DNA from: Gammaproteobacteria bacterium
Lineage (GTDB): Bacteria > Pseudomonadota > Gammaproteobacteria > JAJFKG01
DNA: 38,869 bases
NCBI GenBank assembly: GCA_021773335.1
Contig: JAJFKG010000002.1
Coordinates: 1 to 38,869 of the forward strand
Reading direction: 5' to 3'
Part shown: in pieces, positions 1 to 8,436 of the stretch
How the letters are laid out: each line of letters begins with the position of its first letter
How positions within the stretch are numbered: the stretch's first letter is position 1
Program-made: the position numbers and the translations under genes
Notes under the pieces: model-generated
Database searches by the model: none
Told to the model about the DNA's origin: nothing
The model's input: only the letters and a program-made list of their open reading frames with translations

Positions 1-75
1 ATTCAACGTAGAGCATACGGCTTTAAAAACTTTGACAACTATCGATTACGAGTGAGAGTATTGTGTGGAGGTTAA
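1..75 (+). CDS. C-terminal end of a transposase (partial), probably ISL3-like
   Basis: The first 25 codons from base 1 are open and end in TAA at 73-75. They encode a basic/aromatic tail containing RRAYGFKNFDNYRLRV. This resembles the extreme C-terminus of ISL3-type DDE transposases, where a GYRNFxNFRLR-like segment precedes the stop. Only the last 24 residues lie in the window, so catalytic residues cannot be checked. The sequence just downstream looks like an IS end and supports the assignment. Family assignment is from recalled pattern and is moderate; a transposase of another family remains possible. Confidence 0.5.
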   Translation: MQRRAYGFKNFDNYRLRVRVLCGG

Positions 76-101
76 AGTGCCCCCGGATTTGGGAAAGACC
101 C
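76..101 (+). mobile_element. Probable right end of the flanking insertion sequence
   Basis: Directly after the transposase stop lies GTGCCCCCGGATTTGGG followed by AAAGACCC. ISL3-type elements commonly end a few tens of bases after the transposase stop with a terminal repeat of this CACCC...GGAAGAGCC flavour. The other end is outside the window, so the inverted repeat and any target duplication cannot be verified. The end lies about 40 bases from the tRNA-Arg 3' end. Confidence 0.4.
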
Positions 102-143
102 ATTTTTTTGTGGCTCGCATTTATCTGATTTAAAAGAAGAAGC

Positions 144-220
144 TGGCGCGCCCGGAGAGATTCGAACTCCCGACCGCCTGGTTCGTAGCCAGGTACTCTA
201 TCCAGCTGAGCTACGGGCGC
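144..220 (-). tRNA. tRNA-Arg (anticodon ACG)
   Basis: Reading the minus strand, a 7-bp acceptor stem GCGCCCG/CGGGCGC, a D-arm TAGCTCAGCTGGATAGAG, an anticodon arm CCTGG-CTACGAA-CCAGG and a T-arm with GTTCGAATC form a full cloverleaf. The anticodon is ACG (inosine-modified, reading CGN Arg codons). Discriminator G and an encoded CCA finish the gene at base 144. It is the equivalent of argV-type tRNAs that follow csrA and tRNA-Ser in many gammaproteobacteria, here separated from tRNA-Ser by an inserted protein gene. Confidence 0.97.
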
Positions 221-315
221 GTAAGTGGTTTTGCAGCTGTATTGTTGACGCTTGGCTTTATCCTATGGCCTCTGTTTCTTAGCCCAGCCTTACGCCTCAC
301 AACAGCAAGCTGCTG

Positions 316-343
316 ATTATAGTTATCCATTTCATAGTGTCAA
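316..343 (-). promoter_or_regulatory. Consensus sigma-70 promoter for tRNA-Arg
   Basis: On the minus strand TTGACA (343-338) and TATAAT (321-316) are both perfect consensus and separated by 16 bases. Predicted transcription starts near 309, giving a leader of about 90 bases before the tRNA 5' end at 220. The early transcript could fold into a small CAGCA/TGCTG hairpin. No other minus-strand gene lies between, so the promoter most likely serves the tRNA. Confidence 0.75.
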
Positions 344-553
344 TCATTGCAACCCTCTTAATCGGTTATTTTGGAAATAAAGCATCTGCCAATCATTTTT
401 TGTCTGATAATGTAAAAATAAATCTCAATAAAATATTTTTTATAATTAACGATAAAAATTAGTTGATTGCTCAATTAATCCTTGCAAATCCTTGCAAAAA
501 AAACTATTGTCTTTGAAAATCGCTCAAACTTTTATCTGGTCGGGAATCGCACA

Positions 554-2626
554 ATGACTAAAACTACCAACGCAACGAATTTACCAATCTCTATCAGAGA
601 TGGCCGTCACGCGTGGCTATACAATGCATCCTTATCGTTATCGCGTGATCCGAGTGCGATTACTGATTCGCCATTCCTGGATACATTAGCTAATGCATTG
701 AACGAGCGCCCACCGCAATATACAACCAGTCTCAATGGACATGCGTACTTCGATTTACAAAAATTTTGTGACACAAATAATTGTATTAACAGCAGACAAG
801 AACCTTTACTTGGTTACAATTTTAAATCTATTCAAGATGCGAATTGGCGTGAGTTGTATTCCCCCACGACAGTATGGTTTAGCGGTGCAAAACTCGACAT
901 GATTGATATGGACAGTAGTTACTATGTCGTTGGCGCAAATTACGTGAATGCGCATCTTAACTATTTCCGTGCAGAAAGGAGCGTGATGCCAGGTAGTGAT
1001 TTTGGCCGTACTGGTACACAGCTTTCACGTGATACAGATCTCGACTTAACCTATGTACAAATGCAAGGTGGCAGCTTCCATGGCCGTCACTTAGGTAGTT
1101 ATACTAACCTGTTTAACCTGAATGTGGATAGGGAGAATCCAAACGTGAGAGGTATGGACCTACAAGGGTTCAACGTTGATATTTCATTTGCTGATGATGG
1201 AGATGATGCAAAACCCAATTTAATGGGATTTACTGCCCCTGATAGCAATGTCGCTGGCATGAGCATCCAAAATACTGAATTAAGTTATGCAGAGTTTTCG
1301 GGCACACATGGCAATAATGTCCGACTAGGTAGTAATGACATGGAGTTTGTCGATATTAGCGGAGCAAATCTCTTTAATGCCTTGATCGCTTATTGTAATG
1401 CTAGAGGTATCAAAGCACGGGATGCCAATCTACAACATTTAACGGTACATGATACTGACATGTCGGTAGGCGATTTTAGCGGGGTCGACTTAACACGACT
1501 CGACTCAAGAGAGAATAAATGGATCGGTGTGACCTTCGAAGAAACACTGATAGGAAATGGCCGTATTAACGGAGATACATTTGATAAAGCCATATTTAAT
1601 AATGCCAACCTTACCGGTACAACGATTAGTGGCAGTACCTTTTTTAAAACTAGATGTAACGGTCATCGTGCTTCTCACGACGTAAAAAAGTGCTTAGAAA
1701 GCTCAGGGGCTGAGCTTGATGGTACAAACCAATTTAATCCTCAAAACGCATCTTCGTCCTCACCTTCATCGCTTGGTGCCGGTGCAATTATTGGTATCGC
1801 CTTTGCGGGTGTAGCAGCTGCTATTATCTTATTTTGTTTTCTTTATATTCTCATCGCAAATAAACTCGAAAAACAAAAAGGGCAAAAAGAAGCACGCACT
1901 CGCAGTCTATATAATTTTAGTAAACAAATAATAAGTACTTTCCTTGAGAAAATTAATGCGATTGGTGGCTGTGAGTTAACGCTTGCGGAATATGAGCAGC
2001 ACGTTCAACAGCTAATAACGAAGCTTGCCACTCACACTAACATTAGCGAGCGAGATGTTTTCGTCAAAGACCACCAGGATAGATGGCAATGCACACTGGG
2101 CACAGCATCACGCCAAGCACAGTTGCAGGATATCCTCAATATGATAAAAACGGTGATATTAGACACCAAGTATGCTGCAAATAAAAAAATCAAGATACAA
2201 GAAGCACTGCATGCACCACAGGGTCAAGCAGTAGCTGCGAGAAGCACCGATGATCCTGAGCCGTTCACACAAGACAACTTGTTAGAGCAATCCATTGCTA
2301 CTATCGGCTTGCAGTCTAAGTATTTTCATAATGACTCAGCCCGCGGGCTTAGTCAGAAAATAAAATTCAGCATCGCAACAAACAGTACAGCACAGCGCAA
2401 CCTTCGTGCAGGTGTCGCAACCTTTACAACGGTGCCTGTACGTGGAGGCAGTCGAGAAACTGTTTTTGCTCCGCAATCAATTTCTCTCAGTCGCGCTTTT
2501 ATCATCACTGCAGTAGCGGAACAAATTAACAATGAGCGGCAGGAAGTACATATTGATGTGTCGCCTAAAAGCCCTTTACTTAGCTCATCAAGCGACGTTA
2601 ATTACGGCAGTGCTTCTATCAATTAA
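554..2626 (+). CDS. Large pentapeptide-like repeat protein with one membrane span (candidate effector or surface protein)
   Basis: The function is not recognised. Residues roughly 105-380 show a loose five-residue periodicity (GANLFNAL, DANLQHL, NNANLTGT, SGVDLTRL) typical of pentapeptide-type right-handed beta-helices. A Ser-rich linker leads to one hydrophobic span at about residues 410-437, followed by a basic stretch and about 250 mostly polar residues with a Ser-rich tail. There is no N-terminal signal peptide. ATG at 554 is preferred because GGGA lies 8 bases upstream; an in-frame TTG at 482 would add 24 residues but has no clear ribosome site. The gene sits alone on the plus strand between tRNA-Arg and tRNA-Ser, where relatives usually have no gene, suggesting acquisition. 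Such architecture occurs in secreted proteins of intracellular bacteria, but secretion is not shown. Confidence 0.8.
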   Translation: MTKTTNATNLPISIRDGRHAWLYNASLSLSRDPSAITDSPFLDTLANALNERPPQYTTSLNGHAYFDLQKFCDTNNCINSRQEPLLGYNFKSIQDANWRELYSPTTVWFSGAKLDMIDMDSSYYVVGANYVNAHLNYFRAERSVMPGSDFGRTGTQLSRDTDLDLTYVQMQGGSFHGRHLGSYTNLFNLNVDRENPNVRGMDLQGFNVDISFADDGDDAKPNLMGFTAPDSNVAGMSIQNTELSYAEFSGTHGNNVRLGSNDMEFVDISGANLFNALIAYCNARGIKARDANLQHLTVHDTDMSVGDFSGVDLTRLDSRENKWIGVTFEETLIGNGRINGDTFDKAIFNNANLTGTTISGSTFFKTRCNGHRASHDVKKCLESSGAELDGTNQFNPQNASSSSPSSLGAGAIIGIAFAGVAAAIILFCFLYILIANKLEKQKGQKEARTRSLYNFSKQIISTFLEKINAIGGCELTLAEYEQHVQQLITKLATHTNISERDVFVKDHQDRWQCTLGTASRQAQLQDILNMIKTVILDTKYAANKKIKIQEALHAPQGQAVAARSTDDPEPFTQDNLLEQSIATIGLQSKYFHNDSARGLSQKIKFSIATNSTAQRNLRAGVATFTTVPVRGGSRETVFAPQSISLSRAFIITAVAEQINNERQEVHIDVSPKSPLLSSSSDVNYGSASIN

Positions 2627-2671
2627 ATTTTTCTAAGAAAATGGCAAGCGCTCTAGGTTTGCATGGCAATC

Positions 2672-2761
2672 TGGCGGAGAGGGAGGGATTCGAACCCTCG
2701 ATGGAGTCACCCCCATACTCCCTTAGCAGGGGAGCGCCTTCAGCCACTCGGCCACCTCTCC
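2672..2761 (-). tRNA. tRNA-Ser (anticodon GCT)
   Basis: The minus strand folds as a class II tRNA: acceptor GGAGAGG/CCTCTCC, D-arm with GGCCGAGTGG, anticodon arm CTCCC-CTGCTAA-GGGAG, a long variable arm, a T-arm with GGTTCGAATCC, discriminator G and encoded CCA. Anticodon GCT reads AGC/AGU. The gene follows csrA on the same strand as in E. coli (serV) and Pseudomonas. The short plus-strand reading frame across it (with REGFEP) is only the antisense of the T-arm. Confidence 0.97.
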
Positions 2762-2776
2762 TCAAGCGAGCGTGGG

Positions 2777-2805
2777 AGTATACCCTAAGCTTTGGTGGTT
2801 TTAAA
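2777..2805 (-). promoter_or_regulatory. Promoter for tRNA-Ser
   Basis: On the minus strand TTTAAA (2805-2800), a 17-base spacer and TATACT (2782-2777) place the start near 2770, about 9 bases before the tRNA. A GC-rich stretch (CCCACGC) follows the -10, as in growth-rate-controlled stable RNA promoters. Confidence 0.6.
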
Positions 2806-2857
2806 GGCGTCTATTGGACTGAACAAGGGAGGATTTTTTGGTTGATTTACGAACAAA

Positions 2858-2954
2858 TGTAGCCTTGATAAGCCGCGTAGTGGCGCATCAAGGTTTCAAT
2901 GATGTGCCAATCCGACAAAACCTTGATGCGCGCTACGCGCTTATCAAAGCTACA
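2858..2954. repeat. Imperfect palindromic repeat (REP/MITE-like)
   Basis: Arms at 2858-2896 and 2918-2954 are nearly complementary (TGTAGCYTTGATAAGC ... GCGCATCAAGGTTT), separated by about 21 bases. The arms differ by one transition and small indels around a CGCGTAG core. The element lies between tRNA-Ser and csrA, in a stretch with no gene (2762-3191). A second, weaker inverted repeat follows at 2977-3036 with arms GGCAGGTA and TACCTGCC. Palindromes of this kind are usually dispersed genomic repeats; copy number cannot be checked here. Confidence 0.65.
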
Positions 2955-3048
2955 CAAGTCTACTCGCTAATATAAAGGCAGGTAGGAAAATCTGAAAAGC
3001 TTATCCGCTACGCTCAGAGTGCTATTTTTACCTGCCCACACACAAGCG

Positions 3049-3070
3049 CAGTCGGGTGTTTCACCGACTG
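3049..3070. other. Small hairpin downstream of csrA
   Basis: CAGTCGG (3049-3055) pairs with CCGACTG (3064-3070), 7 bp with an 8-base loop. It lies 120 bases beyond the csrA stop on the minus strand. No T-run follows on either strand, so it is not a standard terminator. It could be a 3' RNA stabiliser or part of a repeat. Confidence 0.3.
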
Positions 3071-3191
3071 GCCAGATATTAAACAAAAGCATGAGCTAAA
3101 GAATATTAGACAGTCTATTAACTATAGAGGCATTCTTGAGGGTAGTTGTGCGTGCACAAGGCCTTTTCTGCATGACGCAGAACACTAACAA

Positions 3192-3398
3192 CTACTCTCC
3201 CGAATCTTCCTTTTTAGGTTCCTGATCTTTCTCTTTTTCCTGCTGTATACGCTGATAGATTTCTTCACGATGTACCGCCACCTCTTTGGGGGCATTCACA
3301 CCGATACGTACTTGGTTACCTTTAACGCCGAGCACGGTCACAGTGACATCGTCACCTATCATGAGGGTTTCCCCAACACGCCGTGTCAAAATCAACAT
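3192..3398 (-). CDS. csrA: Carbon storage regulator CsrA (RsmA)
   Basis: This 68-residue RNA-binding protein binds GGA motifs in mRNA leaders and controls translation and stability; in Legionella and Coxiella relatives it governs the switch between replicative and transmissive states. It begins [10 protein letters not shown] and contains the conserved [19 protein letters not shown] with the RNA-contacting Val-His-Arg region. The tail is charged ([15 protein letters not shown]) and slightly longer than E. coli CsrA (61 residues). The ATG at 3398 is chosen over an in-frame upstream start because MLILTRR is the invariant N-terminus and AAGGAG lies 7 bases before it. It is downstream of lysC and upstream of tRNA-Ser, the usual context. 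Confidence 0.97.
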   Translation of the reverse strand: MLILTRRVGETLMIGDDVTVTVLGVKGNQVRIGVNAPKEVAVHREEIYQRIQQEKEKDQEPKKEDSGE

Positions 3399-3425
3399 TC
3401 GCGTTCTCCTTTTCCACAATCCACT

Positions 3426-3461
3426 CTAACTAGTCACCCCTATTCAGGAACAACTAGTTAG
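3426..3461. repeat. Inverted repeat between lysC and csrA
   Basis: CTAACTAGT (3426-3434) and ACTAGTTAG (3453-3461) are perfectly complementary 9-base arms around an 18-base loop. The structure lies in the lysC-csrA gap, about 30 bases upstream of the csrA ATG on the minus strand, just before its ribosome site. It could be an operator or an mRNA leader hairpin. No T-run follows, so it is not a terminator. Confidence 0.4.
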
Positions 3462-3566
3462 ATAGCAGTTTTTGACATAAGTTCTATGCCATCCATATTA
3501 TTTTTATTATTATTCAGTTGAAATTCGCACCATATCCTAAGCTCTTGTTTCTTAGCACATTCATCT

Positions 3567-4823
3567 TTAAACGCGACTAAGTTGAGGATCAAATTCCTCA
3601 CTCGGCTCAGCATCCAGGCCAAACGCACTATGCAATGCACGCACGCCTAGCTCTAGATACTTTTCGTCCACAACTACAGAAACTTTAATTTCTGAGGTCG
3701 TGATCATTTGGATATTGATGCCCTCTTTACCCAGGGTTTTAAACATGGTTGAAGCAATGCCGGCGTGAGAACGCATGCCTACCCCAACCAGCGATAGCTT
3801 CGCTATCTTGTTATCACCCAATACAACGCGCGCACCTAATTCATTGGAGATGTGCCCGAGGATTTCCATCGCTTTATGATAATCATCGCGATGCACGGTA
3901 AAGGTAAAGTCTGTTTTCTCATCGGCCGCGACATTTTGTACGATCATATCGACATCGATATTTGCCGCACTCACCGGACCGATGATGCTTGAGGCTACCC
4001 CCGGTTTATCTGGAACACCTAAAATCGTCAGCTTAGCTTCACTGCGATTAAATGCAATCCCTGAGACCATTGGTTGTTCCATAGCATTATTTTCCTCAAA
4101 CGTAATTAATGTGCCATCACCTTCAGCAAAGGTCGACAAAACGCGTAATGGCACTTCATACTTGCCAGCAAACTCAACCGCGCGGGTTTGCAATACCTTC
4201 GCGCCGAGACTGGCCAATTCCAACATTTCTTCAAACGTTACTTTGTTTAAGCGTCGCGCCTGTGGCACGACACGCGGATCAGCAGTATACACACCATCTA
4301 CATCCGTATAAATTTGACATTCGTCAGCTTTTAATGCCGCAGCAATGGCAACACCTGTGGTATCAGAACCACCGCGCCCCAAAGTGGTGATATCGCCATT
4401 CACGTCTTTACCTTGAAAACCAGCAATGACTGGAATCCGGCCTGCTGCCAATTCCTTTTCAAGCGCATCTGCATCGATATCGAGAATACGTGCCTTTTTA
4501 TAACGGCTATCCGTTAAAATGCGTGCTTGTCCACCGGTAAACGATCGCGCTTCATAGCCCTTGTTATTGATCGCCATACACAACAAGGCAATCGATACTT
4601 GTTCACCCGTCGACAGCAAAGTCGCATATTCGCGCGGGCTTGGTTGTTCTTGAATAGACTTAGCTAATGTCATTAAGCGGTCGGTTTCACCATGCATAGC
4701 AGACACCACCACTGCGACTTGATGGCCTTGTTTACGGGCGGTAACAACTTTCTCAGCAACATGATTGATGCAATCGACGTCGGCGAGCGAGCTTCCCCCA
4801 TATTTTTGTACGATCAATGCCAT
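3567..4823 (-). CDS. lysC: Aspartate kinase (aspartokinase), monofunctional
   Basis: It phosphorylates aspartate, the first step to lysine, diaminopimelate, threonine and methionine. The 418 residues start MALIVQKYGGSS, the ATP/Asp-binding KYGGSS motif; a kinase core (GRGGSDTTG near residue 150) is followed by two ACT domains (LGVPDKPGVASS; VGVGMRSHAGIASTMF; TSEIKVSVVV) that bind feedback inhibitors. Length and architecture match the Pseudomonas/Legionella-type enzyme of about 410 residues. The gene lies between alaS and csrA as in Pseudomonas. A strong palindrome occupies the gap to alaS, so lysC mRNA made from an alaS promoter would carry a hairpin just before its start. The ribosome site is weak (GGA 9 bases upstream). 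Confidence 0.96.
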   Translation of the reverse strand: MALIVQKYGGSSLADVDCINHVAEKVVTARKQGHQVAVVVSAMHGETDRLMTLAKSIQEQPSPREYATLLSTGEQVSIALLCMAINNKGYEARSFTGGQARILTDSRYKKARILDIDADALEKELAAGRIPVIAGFQGKDVNGDITTLGRGGSDTTGVAIAAALKADECQIYTDVDGVYTADPRVVPQARRLNKVTFEEMLELASLGAKVLQTRAVEFAGKYEVPLRVLSTFAEGDGTLITFEENNAMEQPMVSGIAFNRSEAKLTILGVPDKPGVASSIIGPVSAANIDVDMIVQNVAADEKTDFTFTVHRDDYHKAMEILGHISNELGARVVLGDNKIAKLSLVGVGMRSHAGIASTMFKTLGKEGINIQMITTSEIKVSVVVDEKYLELGVRALHSAFGLDAEPSEEFDPQLSRV

Positions 4824-4839
4824 AGTCTGTCCATCGTTA

Positions 4840-4906
4840 AGGGGTCAGGTGTTCACATTACACAACTTCCTATTAGGAAATTGTGTAATGTGAACACCTG
4901 ACCCCT
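4840..4906. repeat. 67-bp near-perfect palindrome between alaS and lysC (MITE-like)
   Basis: Arms at 4840-4870 and 4876-4906 are 31 bases each with a single mismatch and a 5-base loop. Their ends read AGGGGTCAGGTGTTCACATT. On the minus strand, the transcribed direction of alaS-lysC, the mismatch becomes a G-U pair, so the RNA hairpin is essentially complete. The outermost bases overlap the alaS TAG stop (4905-4907). The GGGGTCAGGT terminal motif resembles ends of dispersed palindromic elements in gammaproteobacteria (recalled pattern, not checked). No T-run follows, so it is not a standard terminator, although such a stem could slow transcription or protect mRNA ends. Confidence 0.8.
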
Positions 4907-7511
4907 ACCCTAACTGTTGTTTCACCCATTCCACGACTGAGTCTAACGCCGCGGACAATGCTGCTGGCTGATTACCGCCAGCTTGTGCCATATCAGCACG
5001 TCCGCCGCCTTTGCCGCCCACTTGTGTTGCCACATGATTCACCAACTCACCCGCTTTGACCTTATCGAGACTATCCTTGGTAACCCCTGCAACCAGACGG
5101 ATTTTATCGCCATCAACCGAAGCCAACACTATCGCCGCACTACCGAGCTTATTCTTTAGTTGATCGACCGTATCGCGCAAGGCTTTAGCGTCACTCACCT
5201 GTAATTGCGCGGCAAGCACTTTGATACCAGCAACATTCACTGCCTCATTCGCCAAATCATCACCATGTGCACTGGCAAGTTTAGCTTTAAGCTGCTCTAA
5301 TTCTTTTTCGAGGCCGCGATTACGCTGTAGCAATTGCTCTACCTTAGTATAGCAGCCACTACGGTCTGTCTTTAATGAGCCAGCCATCTCACGTAAAACA
5401 CGCTCATTCTGCTCGACCCAATGCAAAGCCACCTCACCGGTCACCGCTTCAATACGTCGCACACCAGCAGCAATACCCGTCTCATTGATAATCTTAAAAA
5501 AGCCAATATCACCGGTGCGCTTCACATGTGTGCCGCCACATAATTCTTTGGAAAATTCACCCATGGTGAGCACGCGTACTTGCTCACCGTATTTTTCGCC
5601 AAACAACGCAATCGCTCCACCGGCAACCGCTTCATCCTGCGTTTTTAATTCAGTACGTACATCATAGTTAGCGCGAATCTTAGCATTCACTAAATATTCT
5701 ATTGCTTGCAACTCATCTTGAGTTAGCGCATCAAGATGAGAAAAATCAAAACGCAAACGTTCGTCATCAACTAGCGAACCACGCTGCTCAATATGCTCAC
5801 CTAACACACGGCGCAAAGCTGCATTCAATAAATGTGTCGCTGAATGATTTAACATCGTAGCACGACGCCTTTCAAGATCGACTTTTGCTAAGACATGCTC
5901 ACCAACTCTAATGCTACCTTCAGCCAATTCGCCATAATGTAAGTGGGCTTGTGCATACTTTTGGGTATCTTCTACCGCAAAACGCCCAGCTTTAAATTGC
6001 AAATTACCCTTGTCACCCACTTGGCCGCCTGATTCGGCATAAAACGGCGTTTTATCTAAAACGATCATACCTGCTTCATGTTCATTCAGCTTCTCAACTG
6101 GTTGTCCTTCATGGAATAAAGCCACAACTTTAGCTTCGTGTTCTAACTCGTGATAACCAGTGAAGTCGGTCGTTGCTTCCAGCTCTAAATTATCATGATA
6201 ATCACCACCGAACTTGCTCGCTTGCTGTGATTGGCTACGTTGTTTTGCCATTTCGGCTTCAAAGCCAGCATAATCCAACGCTAAACCGCGTTCGCGAGCG
6301 ATATCCGCTGTCAAATCCACGGGGAAACCAAAGGTATCGTATAGACGAAAAACCGTTGCCCCTGGAATCACATCTTTATTTAATCCCGCAATCGCTTGCT
6401 CGAGGATTTTTAAACCTTGATCTAACGTTTTATCGAATTGTTCTTCTTCTTGTTTTAACACGCGTTCAACCGTCGCTTGCATCTTCACAAGCTCAGGGTA
6501 TGCTTGTCCCATCACTTCAATCAGCGGCTTAACCATCTTGCAAAAGAAAGGATCGTGCAAACCGAGTTTGTTGCCATGACGAAGCGCACGACGGATAATC
6601 CGTCGCAACACATAACCACGCCCTTCATTCGAAGGCATCACACCATCAACGATCAAAAATGCGCAAGAACGGATGTGGTCGGCAATCACACGTAAGGAAT
6701 TATCGCTCAGGTCATTAACACCCGCTAGCTTCGCCATAAAAGCAATCAAGTGCTGAAATAAATCGATGTCGTAATTATTATGTACGCCTTGCACAACAGC
6801 AGCTAAACGCTCCAGCCCCATGCCAGTATCAACAGACGGCTTAGGCAGCGGCGTCAAGCTTCCATCAGCCGCACGATCATATTGCATGAACACTAAGTTC
6901 CAAATCTCAATATAACGATCGCCATCCTGATCCGCACTGCCGGGCGGACCACCAGCAATCTCAGGCCCATGGTCATAAAAAATTTCCGTACACGGGCCAC
7001 ACGGCCCGGTATCACCCATCGACCAAAAGTTATCAGCATCACCACAACGCGAAAAACGTCGCGGATCAACTTTCACTTCATTCAGCCAAATATCCGCCGC
7101 TTCATCATCATCGGCATAGACAGATACCCACAAACGTTCTGCCGGCAAGCTAACCACCTTCGTAAGAAACTCCCAAGAATAACGGATCGCTTCACCTTTG
7201 AAATAATCACCAAAACTAAAATTACCTAACATTTCAAAAAAGGTATGGTGACGCGCGGTATGCCCAACGTTCTCTAAATCATTATGTTTACCCCCGGCAC
7301 GCACACAACGCTGCGCTGAAGTCGCACGCGTATAAGGTCGCTTATCACGTCCAAGAAACACTTCTTTAAATTGCACCATGCCCGCATTCGTAAATAACAA
7401 GGTGGGATCATTACCGGGCACGAGCGAGCTTGAAGGCACAATAGAATGGCCTTGCTTAGCAAAGTACTCGAGGAACCCTTGGCGCAACTGCGCACTCGTT
7501 TTCATGGCCAC
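4905..7511 (-). CDS. alaS: Alanyl-tRNA synthetase
   Basis: It charges tRNA-Ala. The 868 residues include the class II catalytic domain ([26 protein letters not shown]), the editing domain with [12 protein letters not shown] (zinc HxxxH) and [13 protein letters not shown], and the C-terminal DHHA1 domain ending in [19 protein letters not shown] at 7511 is preferred as start because AAGG lies 6-7 bases upstream; an in-frame ATG two codons later (7505) has poorer spacing. It follows recX on the same strand after a 469-base gap. The stop TAG lies in the first bases of the palindromic element at 4840-4906. Confidence 0.97.
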   Translation of the reverse strand: MAMKTSAQLRQGFLEYFAKQGHSIVPSSSLVPGNDPTLLFTNAGMVQFKEVFLGRDKRPYTRATSAQRCVRAGGKHNDLENVGHTARHHTFFEMLGNFSFGDYFKGEAIRYSWEFLTKVVSLPAERLWVSVYADDDEAADIWLNEVKVDPRRFSRCGDADNFWSMGDTGPCGPCTEIFYDHGPEIAGGPPGSADQDGDRYIEIWNLVFMQYDRAADGSLTPLPKPSVDTGMGLERLAAVVQGVHNNYDIDLFQHLIAFMAKLAGVNDLSDNSLRVIADHIRSCAFLIVDGVMPSNEGRGYVLRRIIRRALRHGNKLGLHDPFFCKMVKPLIEVMGQAYPELVKMQATVERVLKQEEEQFDKTLDQGLKILEQAIAGLNKDVIPGATVFRLYDTFGFPVDLTADIARERGLALDYAGFEAEMAKQRSQSQQASKFGGDYHDNLELEATTDFTGYHELEHEAKVVALFHEGQPVEKLNEHEAGMIVLDKTPFYAESGGQVGDKGNLQFKAGRFAVEDTQKYAQAHLHYGELAEGSIRVGEHVLAKVDLERRRATMLNHSATHLLNAALRRVLGEHIEQRGSLVDDERLRFDFSHLDALTQDELQAIEYLVNAKIRANYDVRTELKTQDEAVAGGAIALFGEKYGEQVRVLTMGEFSKELCGGTHVKRTGDIGFFKIINETGIAAGVRRIEAVTGEVALHWVEQNERVLREMAGSLKTDRSGCYTKVEQLLQRNRGLEKELEQLKAKLASAHGDDLANEAVNVAGIKVLAAQLQVSDAKALRDTVDQLKNKLGSAAIVLASVDGDKIRLVAGVTKDSLDKVKAGELVNHVATQVGGKGGGRADMAQAGGNQPAALSAALDSVVEWVKQQLG

Positions 7512-7980
7512 GGCATACCTTAAAGAAATTGGTGATTTTTCGGCAAAAAATGGAGAGTTATTCTACATGCTGTAAACAGGCGGGGCAACTCGATGCCGAT
7601 ATGGAATAAAAGTGAGCATCTATGCTCGACAAGTACTTTTATCGTTCATTTTAACGTTTTTATTAGCTTATCGGCGACGATGGTTTCCTTTTAGCGACAA
7701 ACAATATCTACTAATGACTGAATTTCTGTCTATCCATATACGTTACGACTATCTCGACTTCATCCAAGTCTTCCGCACACACGGCATAGGGACTAAACCT
7801 GACACCAAGCTAACCACTTAAAGTCACGGAAATATCAGGTAGATTATAGGCTTCAGGTGCGAAGGGTATATATTCTGCCTTTTCTGCCTTTATAGTAAGG
7901 CCGCGTTGTGCTGCGATCCGCCTGCCTCGGTCAAAGACGCTCGTTCAATTTAGAGCTAGGTTAAACTATAGTAGCAACCT
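7512..7980. other. Gap between recX and alaS: no gene; possible relic
   Basis: No convincing gene is present. An inverted repeat with arms ATAAAAGT (7606-7613) and ACTTTTAT (7635-7642) and inner arms GAGCAT/ATGCTC lies near the alaS side. On the minus strand, 7813-7944 and 7714-7809 are two adjacent stop-free blocks in the same frame separated by one TAG. They read like protein (for example IKAEKAEYIPFAPEAYN, then YAVCAEDLDEVEIVVTYMD) but lack a start with a ribosome site. This may be a decayed gene or dispersed repeat, or chance. The alaS promoter is presumably here but no clear hexamer pair was seen. Confidence 0.35.
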
Positions 7981-8418
7981 TTAATCAAACACCTGGCGTA
8001 TTTCATCATTACTAAAACCACGGTATTGCAAAAAGCGCTGTTGCTTAGCACGCTCAGGAAATTCATCTGGCATTACAGTACCAAAGCGTTTTTCGCGTAC
8101 CTCCCTGGCAAGCGTATACCAATCGATATCCGTCTCAGCCAAGTAATCTGTAAGCAAATGATCGCTAATGCCGCGTTCATGCAACTCTTGCACAATGCGC
8201 GCACGACCGTAACCTTTGTTAGCACGCAAGCGAATATAGGCTTCGGTATAACGGGCATCACTCTGCAACCCTTCTTCTTGCAAGCTTGCTAAAGTGGTAT
8301 CGACGAGATCTTCGGGGTGAGATTTATTGAGGAGCTTCCGCCGTAATTCATGTTTAGAATGTTCACGTCGCGCTAACAGATTTAGCGCGACGTGACGGAC
8401 TTTAGTGGCAGCATCCAA
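7981..8418 (-). CDS. recX: Regulatory protein RecX
   Basis: RecX caps and modulates RecA filaments. The 145 residues contain the three-helix repeats typical of the family: ALNLLARREHSKHELRRKL near the N-terminus, YTEAYIRLRANKGYGRARIVQEL in the middle and QQRFLQYRGFSNDEIRQVF at the end. Its length is normal. It starts 18 bases after the recA stop on the same strand, the standard recA-recX arrangement, where readthrough from recA usually gives low RecX levels. Confidence 0.95.
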   Translation of the reverse strand: MDAATKVRHVALNLLARREHSKHELRRKLLNKSHPEDLVDTTLASLQEEGLQSDARYTEAYIRLRANKGYGRARIVQELHERGISDHLLTDYLAETDIDWYTLAREVREKRFGTVMPDEFPERAKQQRFLQYRGFSNDEIRQVFD

Positions 8419-8436
8419 GATCTTAAGCCTCGGGGA

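Noticed and set aside
482..553. TTG start adding 24 residues to the pentapeptide-like protein
   Set aside because: The region is a CCTTGCAAA tandem repeat with no ribosome site; ATG at 554 has GGGA at good spacing.
2641..2862. Plus-strand 73-codon frame with LAEREGFEPS
   Set aside because: It is the antisense of tRNA-Ser; the REGFEP pattern is the T-arm read in translation, a familiar false gene.
4109..4390. Plus-strand frames inside lysC, alaS, mutS and putA
   Set aside because: They are antisense or out-of-frame shadows of clearly conserved genes and lack motifs and ribosome sites.
7612..7821. Plus-strand 69-codon frame starting GTG
   Set aside because: Poor start context, no recognisable motif, and it opposes a better-looking minus-strand frame; likely chance.
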